DNA of 64,000 nt from Undibacterium sp. GTDB taxonomy: Bacteria; Pseudomonadota; Gammaproteobacteria; Burkholderiales; Burkholderiaceae_D. Made by a program: the position numbers and the translations under genes. How positions within the stretch are numbered: position 1 is the stretch's first letter; the number at the start of each line of letters is the position of its first letter. Below are positions 59,258 to 64,000 of the stretch, piece after piece. The stretch lies in the NCBI GenBank assembly GCA_025352365.1, contig JANXTO010000099.1, positions 1-64,000 of the forward strand. The letters run 5' to 3'. The notes beneath the pieces are model-generated. The model was not told the origin of the DNA and made no database searches. It was given only the letters and a program-made list of their open reading frames with translations.

Positions 59258-61999
59258 TTACATTTTTGCGTGCAAAGTCAGATAGAACTGACGACCACTT
59301 TGGTACACAGAACGTGGCTGATCTTCATTTAAGGCATAGTATTTTAGCGTTGGATTATTCAAATTTTGCGCATCTAAAGTAATACCAAAATTCTCATTAA
59401 TCTTATAACCAAAAGAAGCTGACACTGCTCCGGTTGCCGCCTGCGAGAATGCAGTCTGACGATCTAAGCCACTGTAGAAGCTGGACCGATAACTATAGGA
59501 CAGACGCGCATTAAACTTATCATCTTCGTAGTAACCACTCAGATTGTAAGTATTTTTGGAAGCACCCACGACGTCTTTTGAATCAGCATCTTTGGCATCA
59601 GCATAAGTATAGTTAGTAGAGAAACCAAAGTTCTTACCGACTGGCTGCTCATACGCTAACTCGATACCTTTAACCTTGGCGCTGGTATTGGTTGGAACCG
59701 ATAAAATATACGGCACCATCGCACCTTGTGGTGTCTGAGCACTGTAGGTCATATAGCTCTTAGAGACTTGTCCTATCCCAACATAGCTAGTCAAATCCAT
59801 ATAGAACAAACCTGCGGATAACAAAGAACGCGGTGCAAAATACCATTCTAAGGACGCGTCAAAGTTATTCGAGCGAATCGGTTTCAGATCAGGATTAGCG
59901 CCACTACCGCTACCTACACCACCGGCAACTGCTGGCGGACTCAGGCTGATCGCACTTGCCAGTGCGCCGTAGTCTGGGCGAGTCATCGTCTTCGATACAG
60001 CAAAACGGGCAACCAGATCTTTGGTGACATCAAGACGTAAATTCCCACTTGGTAAAATATCGTTGTAGGTATTATCGAATTGCTGACGGATGAATGGACC
60101 AAACAGGGATGTTGTGATCGCACCAGGCGTCGTAGCGGTGGCAGCAAATGGTAAGGTCACGCTTTCTTTAGTTTGTACAAAACGGATACCAAAGTTACCG
60201 CTCCAGCCTTGACCTTCCAGATTGCTTTGGATATACACGGCACTGGTGTTTTCTTTAAGTGCGAACTCAGACGCCCAGTTTTCACGAGAGCCATCGGTCG
60301 GACGCAAGGCATATTGCGCGTCATAAGCCGCTAACTGACCAGCGGTATAGGACCAGACGTTGGTTGGAAAATTGCCACCAAGACCACTACCAAAATTACC
60401 TGGGTATGACACTGTTCCGCCAGCAGGTAAATTGTTGAATGCAGAGCCATCCAAAACCGGACGTTGATTATTCACAAAATCATTGTTGCGCTTATGCTCG
60501 GTCGCACGGACACCAAATTTCAGGTTGGTAAAGACACCCTGATTAATCGCATACTCACCATCTAACTTAGCCCAAGTCTCTTTATCTTTGACACTGACTT
60601 GCTGATCACCGAAAATCCAATCCAGACCAGTATTGGCATTGCTGGAATTATTAGTCGTACCCAGATTCCAGTTGGCGGCGCTGCCAATGCCGTTCAAGCC
60701 CCAGGAAGCACCACTACCTTTGCCTGTATCCCATTCAGCCACGTCTTGTGTCAAGGTTTTTCCTGTACCACTGGAAGTTCCCAACTGACCATTTAACTTG
60801 AAGGACGAATTGACACGCCAGCTTGCTTCAACGCTGACAAAATTAGTATCAGAACCAGCATCAGGACGGGAAATCTGATCGTAGATGCCGTATTGCGTAC
60901 CAGCGACACCAGTGAAGTTAGCATTGGTCAGAGTTTTTACGCCGTTGGTCGTGCTCACAACATAACCAGGATCAGGCGCTTGTCCTGCACCGCCATTGAT
61001 GAAGTGGGTGCCCCACATCATATAGTTACGATTATAGTTAGCAGCATCCATCGTCGAACTAAAGGCATTAACATCGATTGTAAAATCATTGCTTGGTTTG
61101 AATTGCAAATCAATCAAACCACCCTGACGCTTACGTACTTGTTCAAATAATGCAGAGCCCATTAATCCTGGGTAGTACACTCCAGCCAAATCAGGATTAG
61201 ACAGGGCAACTTTGCTGTTAGGTGCAATTTTTTCGTAACCCAAAATCTCTTGTCCATCACGGCGCAGGCTACGCTTTTCAGAGAAGGCTTGGATCATGAC
61301 ACCAAACGTATTGGCATCATTCTTCCAGTTCAGCAACGCGCTGATTTGTGGATCGGTCTTCTTAGGCAGATCGGCATACACCGCACCGATAGTCGCTTCA
61401 GCAGTAAATTGCTTTTTAAAATCCAGCGGCTTACGGGTAATGATATCGACGGAGCCAGCAACACCGCCCTCAACTAAACTGGCCTCAGATGATTTATGGA
61501 CTTCAACACGGCTAACCAACTCAGACGGCAACAAGGTATAGCTGACACTACGTCCGACACCAGGACCACTTTGGTTCAGGACAAACCAGTCACCTGCCGC
61601 CATGTTGTGACCGTTGATTAAGGTCTGAGTCAAACTTGGGTTGGTGCCGCGCATACTGACGCGATCGTTTTCATCAAAGCCACCTTCGTTACCACTAGCA
61701 GAACTTGTTGTAACACCAGGCAAACGCTGCAATGAGTCAGCGACGTTTTTATCTGGCATTTTGCCGATATCTTCGGCAGTGATTACATCCAGATGTGAAT
61801 CCGCGTTACGTTTTTGATTTAAAGACTGTTGTGCAGCAGCGCGAATACCCGTAACTACCACTTCTTGTGCTGCCGGATCGGCTTGCTGCGCTTGTGCTGA
61901 CATTGCGACTGTCATGATTAGCACTGCAACACCGGACGCGATTGGCGTCAGTTTAGGCGTTGATTTAGGTGCTAACTTAAGTGTCAGATTACTTTTCAT
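59258..61999 (-). CDS. TonB-dependent outer-membrane receptor
   Basis: A 913-residue outer-membrane transporter. The signal peptide ends near AMSAQA. A TonB box (QEVVVTGIRA, about residues 45-54) and the plug domain (DVITAEDIGKMPDKNVADSLQRLPGVT) follow, then the beta-barrel, ending in an aromatic FYLTLHAKM. The IGKMPDKNVADSLQRLPGV plug is typical of receptors that take up carbohydrates in chitin and glycan loci of proteobacteria. Its operator-like upstream site and position place it in the GlcNAc regulon. Confidence 0.93.
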   Translation of the reverse strand: MKSNLTLKLAPKSTPKLTPIASGVAVLIMTVAMSAQAQQADPAAQEVVVTGIRAAAQQSLNQKRNADSHLDVITAEDIGKMPDKNVADSLQRLPGVTTSSASGNEGGFDENDRVSMRGTNPSLTQTLINGHNMAAGDWFVLNQSGPGVGRSVSYTLLPSELVSRVEVHKSSEASLVEGGVAGSVDIITRKPLDFKKQFTAEATIGAVYADLPKKTDPQISALLNWKNDANTFGVMIQAFSEKRSLRRDGQEILGYEKIAPNSKVALSNPDLAGVYYPGLMGSALFEQVRKRQGGLIDLQFKPSNDFTIDVNAFSSTMDAANYNRNYMMWGTHFINGGAGQAPDPGYVVSTTNGVKTLTNANFTGVAGTQYGIYDQISRPDAGSDTNFVSVEASWRVNSSFKLNGQLGTSSGTGKTLTQDVAEWDTGKGSGASWGLNGIGSAANWNLGTTNNSSNANTGLDWIFGDQQVSVKDKETWAKLDGEYAINQGVFTNLKFGVRATEHKRNNDFVNNQRPVLDGSAFNNLPAGGTVSYPGNFGSGLGGNFPTNVWSYTAGQLAAYDAQYALRPTDGSRENWASEFALKENTSAVYIQSNLEGQGWSGNFGIRFVQTKESVTLPFAATATTPGAITTSLFGPFIRQQFDNTYNDILPSGNLRLDVTKDLVARFAVSKTMTRPDYGALASAISLSPPAVAGGVGSGSGANPDLKPIRSNNFDASLEWYFAPRSLLSAGLFYMDLTSYVGIGQVSKSYMTYSAQTPQGAMVPYILSVPTNTSAKVKGIELAYEQPVGKNFGFSTNYTYADAKDADSKDVVGASKNTYNLSGYYEDDKFNARLSYSYRSSFYSGLDRQTAFSQAATGAVSASFGYKINENFGITLDAQNLNNPTLKYYALNEDQPRSVYQSGRQFYLTLHAKM

Positions 62000-62342
62000 T
62001 TACTCCCCCAAGATTTATCAATCAAAACAATTTGATGCCCTGCTGCGAGATATTTTTTTCTATACAGAAGAGCGTTTCGATACCACCCGCGATACTGCAA
62101 CTTACCAATTCAAACATACAAAACCACTTAAATGCCACAATTTAAAACTAACTCTATAAAACGACACAAGGTCTTTACTTGCTCAATCAGGCCATGGCGT
62201 TTCAAATGCGCAGACCATGGTTAAATAAAAACTAAATCTGATTGAGAAAGATAAAAAATCTCTAGCAAGATCACTCTCATGCTTTTTATCTTTGAGGCGA
62301 CTGATACTTTGATTTTCGCCTGAAATAGGAAGCAGTGGGCTC

Positions 62343-62390
62343 ACTGTAGTTAGCGTAAAAGTGGCTGTCAAGCGGTATCTACGTGGTATT
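62343..62390 (-). promoter_or_regulatory. Promoter and operator of the TonB receptor
   Basis: On the minus strand AATACCACGTAGATACC precedes TTGACA, a 17-base spacer and TACAGT. The 30-base block matches that of the kinase promoter. The start codon lies 344 bases further downstream, a long leader. Confidence 0.68.
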
Positions 62391-62723
62391 ACTGATACTC
62401 ATATTGGTACTAATAAGAAGAATTAAACAAACATTACAAGCCATTGATTTACATGAATAATTATTTAATTCAAATATGTTTTTTATAAAAGTGGACTGAT
62501 TAGTTTTTACAACAAACAAATAAGCTTAATCATTTATCAGATAAACGATATTACAAAGAAATTTTTTCTGACGGGAGCTTTTCTTGGACGTTCTCGCTTG
62601 AACAACAGGCTTAAAAATCGATACAAAATTTGTCCATTGTCATAGACAGAAACCGTCTATTTTTTTGAAAAATAAACAAAGGAAATCAAACTCATCGCAA
62701 TCCAATTAGCGAATGAGTCATAA

Positions 62724-62757
62724 AATACCATTCAGGACTGGATATATAATTGGTATT
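62724..62757. promoter_or_regulatory. Inverted AATACCA/TGGTATT pair upstream of the cupin gene
   Basis: AATACCA and TGGTATT are separated by 20 bases and share the half-site of the two nag operators. It lies in the 909-base divergent gap between the TonB receptor and the cupin gene. The rest of the gap is AT-rich and shows nothing else I can name. Confidence 0.4.
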
Positions 62758-62908
62758 AATGTCTTATCTAACGATGAAGTACACTCAGCGTCATTCGTGA
62801 TTTTTTGAATCAAAACAAGGCAGCAACCCGACCACAACCACCCGCTTCGCCAGTATGAATTTGAGAAGCCAGATCAAAGTACATCGTTACTTTTAAAGAA
62901 TACAACTC

Positions 62909-63877
62909 ATGTCAAACCTTGAATTGAAGCCACTGAGAGAATTTGATCAACTAGATGAAACAACTTTTTTGCGCGATGTAATTGGTGCGCACCAGCCCTG
63001 CGTCTTACGCGGATTTGTTAAACATTGGCCCTCAGCTCAGCAAGCGTCGGCAGAGGCTACTTATCGTTATTTAAAAAATCTGGATAACGGTGCTGCCGTC
63101 GATGCGATACTGACACCGCCCCAAGAGGACGGCCGTATTTTTTATAATGAGACGTTGGATGGTTTTAATTTTTTACGGAATAAATTATCAATCTCGGCAG
63201 TGTTAGATCAAATCATGCGCTACAGTCAGTTTGATCAAGCACCTTCCGTAGCGATACAAAGTGCATTGATCGCTGAATGTCTTCCCGGCTTTTTGGTGGA
63301 CAATGTTTTGCCATTCATGAGTGAGCAAATCGCTCCCCGAATCTGGCTTGGCAACAAGGTGACGACACCTGCTCATATTGACACTTCCTACAATATTGCC
63401 TGTGTTGTCAGCGGTAAGCGACGTTTTACGATCTTCCCACCAGATCAGGTAGCCAACTTGTATATTGGCCCTTTAGACTTTGCACCAACCAACTCACCGA
63501 TAAGTCTGGTGTCGTTCAAACAGCCGGATTTTCAGCAATTCCCCCGATTCAAACAAGCACTGGAACATGCTCTCGTTGCAGAGCTGGAGCCTGGTGATGC
63601 AGTCTATATCCCAACTTTGTGGTGGCATCATGTGGAGTCGCTGAGCAAGTTCAATATCTTGATCAACTATTGGTGGGGCGGCCCGATCCGCACTGAACAA
63701 ACGCCAAGTACGCCCTTTGAATGTCTGGTGCATTGCCTGACAAATTTAAAACAACTACCGCCAGATCAAAGAGCCGCCTGGGGTGCCTTGTTTCAACATT
63801 ATGTATTTTCCAAAGACGATCCTGCAGCGCATATTCCGTCACATAGACGCGGCGTTATGGATGGCAGAACTGAATGA
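62909..63877 (+). CDS. Cupin-8/JmjC-like protein (PassA-like)
   Basis: A 322-residue protein of the cupin_8 fold. The Fe(II)/2-oxoglutarate facial triad is readable: His and Asp in TPAHIDTSYNIACVVSGKRRFTIFPPDQV (about residue 155) and the distal His in IPTLWWHHVESLS (about 235). Related proteins (PassA) lie beside TonB receptors, often with SapC and tryptophan-halogenase-like genes, in Xanthomonas, Caulobacter and similar glycan loci. The substrate is unknown. It is divergent from the TonB receptor here. Confidence 0.87.
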   Translation: MSNLELKPLREFDQLDETTFLRDVIGAHQPCVLRGFVKHWPSAQQASAEATYRYLKNLDNGAAVDAILTPPQEDGRIFYNETLDGFNFLRNKLSISAVLDQIMRYSQFDQAPSVAIQSALIAECLPGFLVDNVLPFMSEQIAPRIWLGNKVTTPAHIDTSYNIACVVSGKRRFTIFPPDQVANLYIGPLDFAPTNSPISLVSFKQPDFQQFPRFKQALEHALVAELEPGDAVYIPTLWWHHVESLSKFNILINYWWGGPIRTEQTPSTPFECLVHCLTNLKQLPPDQRAAWGALFQHYVFSKDDPAAHIPSHRRGVMDGRTE

Positions 63878-63940
63878 TTTGTCTTAGCTGGCGAACACGC
63901 ATTTTTCACGCGCGACTAAAAAGAAATTACTTTTGAATGA

Positions 63941-64000
63941 TTAGCGCAAGGTCTTTTGCGCTGCCTCGTGAACCATCGAAGAAATACGATCCAGATAAGT
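63941..64000 (-). CDS. Possible C-terminal end of a minus-strand gene (partial)
   Basis: The frame reading leftward from the window edge gives TYLDRISSMVHEAAQKTLR and then TAA at 63941-63943, uninterrupted for 19 codons. That is too short to identify. It would be convergent with the cupin gene. Confidence 0.3.
   Translation of the reverse strand, partial: TYLDRISSMVHEAAQKTLR

Overview
The window is a stretch of bacterial chromosome, most likely from a betaproteobacterium of the order Burkholderiales. The neighbourhoods tldD/nitrilase/yhdP/glnE, exbB-exbD-lpxK-Trm112-kdsB-adk, purN/RNA methyltransferase/mscS and fkpB-ispH, together with a phasin gene, fit the Oxalobacteraceae (Undibacterium-like). 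The base composition looks lower in GC than is usual for that family. The genus is inferred from gene order and protein style, not measured. Almost all genes are housekeeping or metabolic; I see no rRNA, tRNA, CRISPR array, prophage or intact insertion sequence.

Layout. 1-2.1 kb: edge of a cellulose-synthesis locus (bcsP partial, bcsD, bcsQ). 2.1-12.4 kb: tldD, a Nit-type amidase, the giant AsmA-like yhdP, and divergent glnE. 12.4-16.1 kb: pbpG, a nitroreductase, a hotdog thioesterase and a phasin. 16.1-20 kb: a branched-chain amino acid ABC transporter (livHMGF) with an upstream 18-codon ORF and terminator. 20.3-23.5 kb: ispH, fkpB, radC, rpmB, rpmG. 23.7-29.7 kb: desaturase, mechanosensitive channel, RNA methyltransferase, purN, and a barstar/secreted RNase pair. 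30-36.1 kb: patatin, an SDR dehydrogenase, H+-pyrophosphatase and adk. 36.4-39.7 kb: kdsB, a Trm112-like protein, lpxK, exbD, exbB. 39.7-40.75 kb: a 1-kb non-coding region holding an array of DnaA-box-like units. 40.7-46.9 kb: xseA, a DUF3455-type lipoprotein, sodB, a GGDEF protein with a degenerate active site, and an EamA transporter. 47.4-63.9 kb: an N-acetylglucosamine/chitooligosaccharide utilisation cluster.

The amino-sugar cluster appears metabolically complete. A TonB receptor takes ligand through the outer membrane. A binding protein, two permeases and an MsmK/UgpC-type ATPase import it. A GH3 enzyme could cleave GlcNAc oligomers, a BadF-type kinase phosphorylates the sugar, NagA deacetylates it, and a SIS-type deaminase (NagB-II-like) feeds fructose-6-phosphate into glycolysis. 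A GntR/UTRA regulator sits among them. Matching 30-bp promoter/operator sequences precede the kinase operon and the TonB receptor. An AmpG-like MFS permease and a cupin-8 (PassA-like) protein flank the cluster.

The most unusual content is between genes: (1) about five diverged 140-185 bp units with seven exact TTATNCACA DnaA boxes upstream of xseA; (2) seven copies of an ~85-bp nested palindrome (outer arms TATACTCC/GGAGTATA, inner arms TTGTCCA/TGGACAA); (3) a MITE-like family with GACTTACGCAAAATTG ends; (4) a single 173-bp near-perfect long inverted repeat; (5) the 18-codon ORF plus intrinsic terminator preceding livH.
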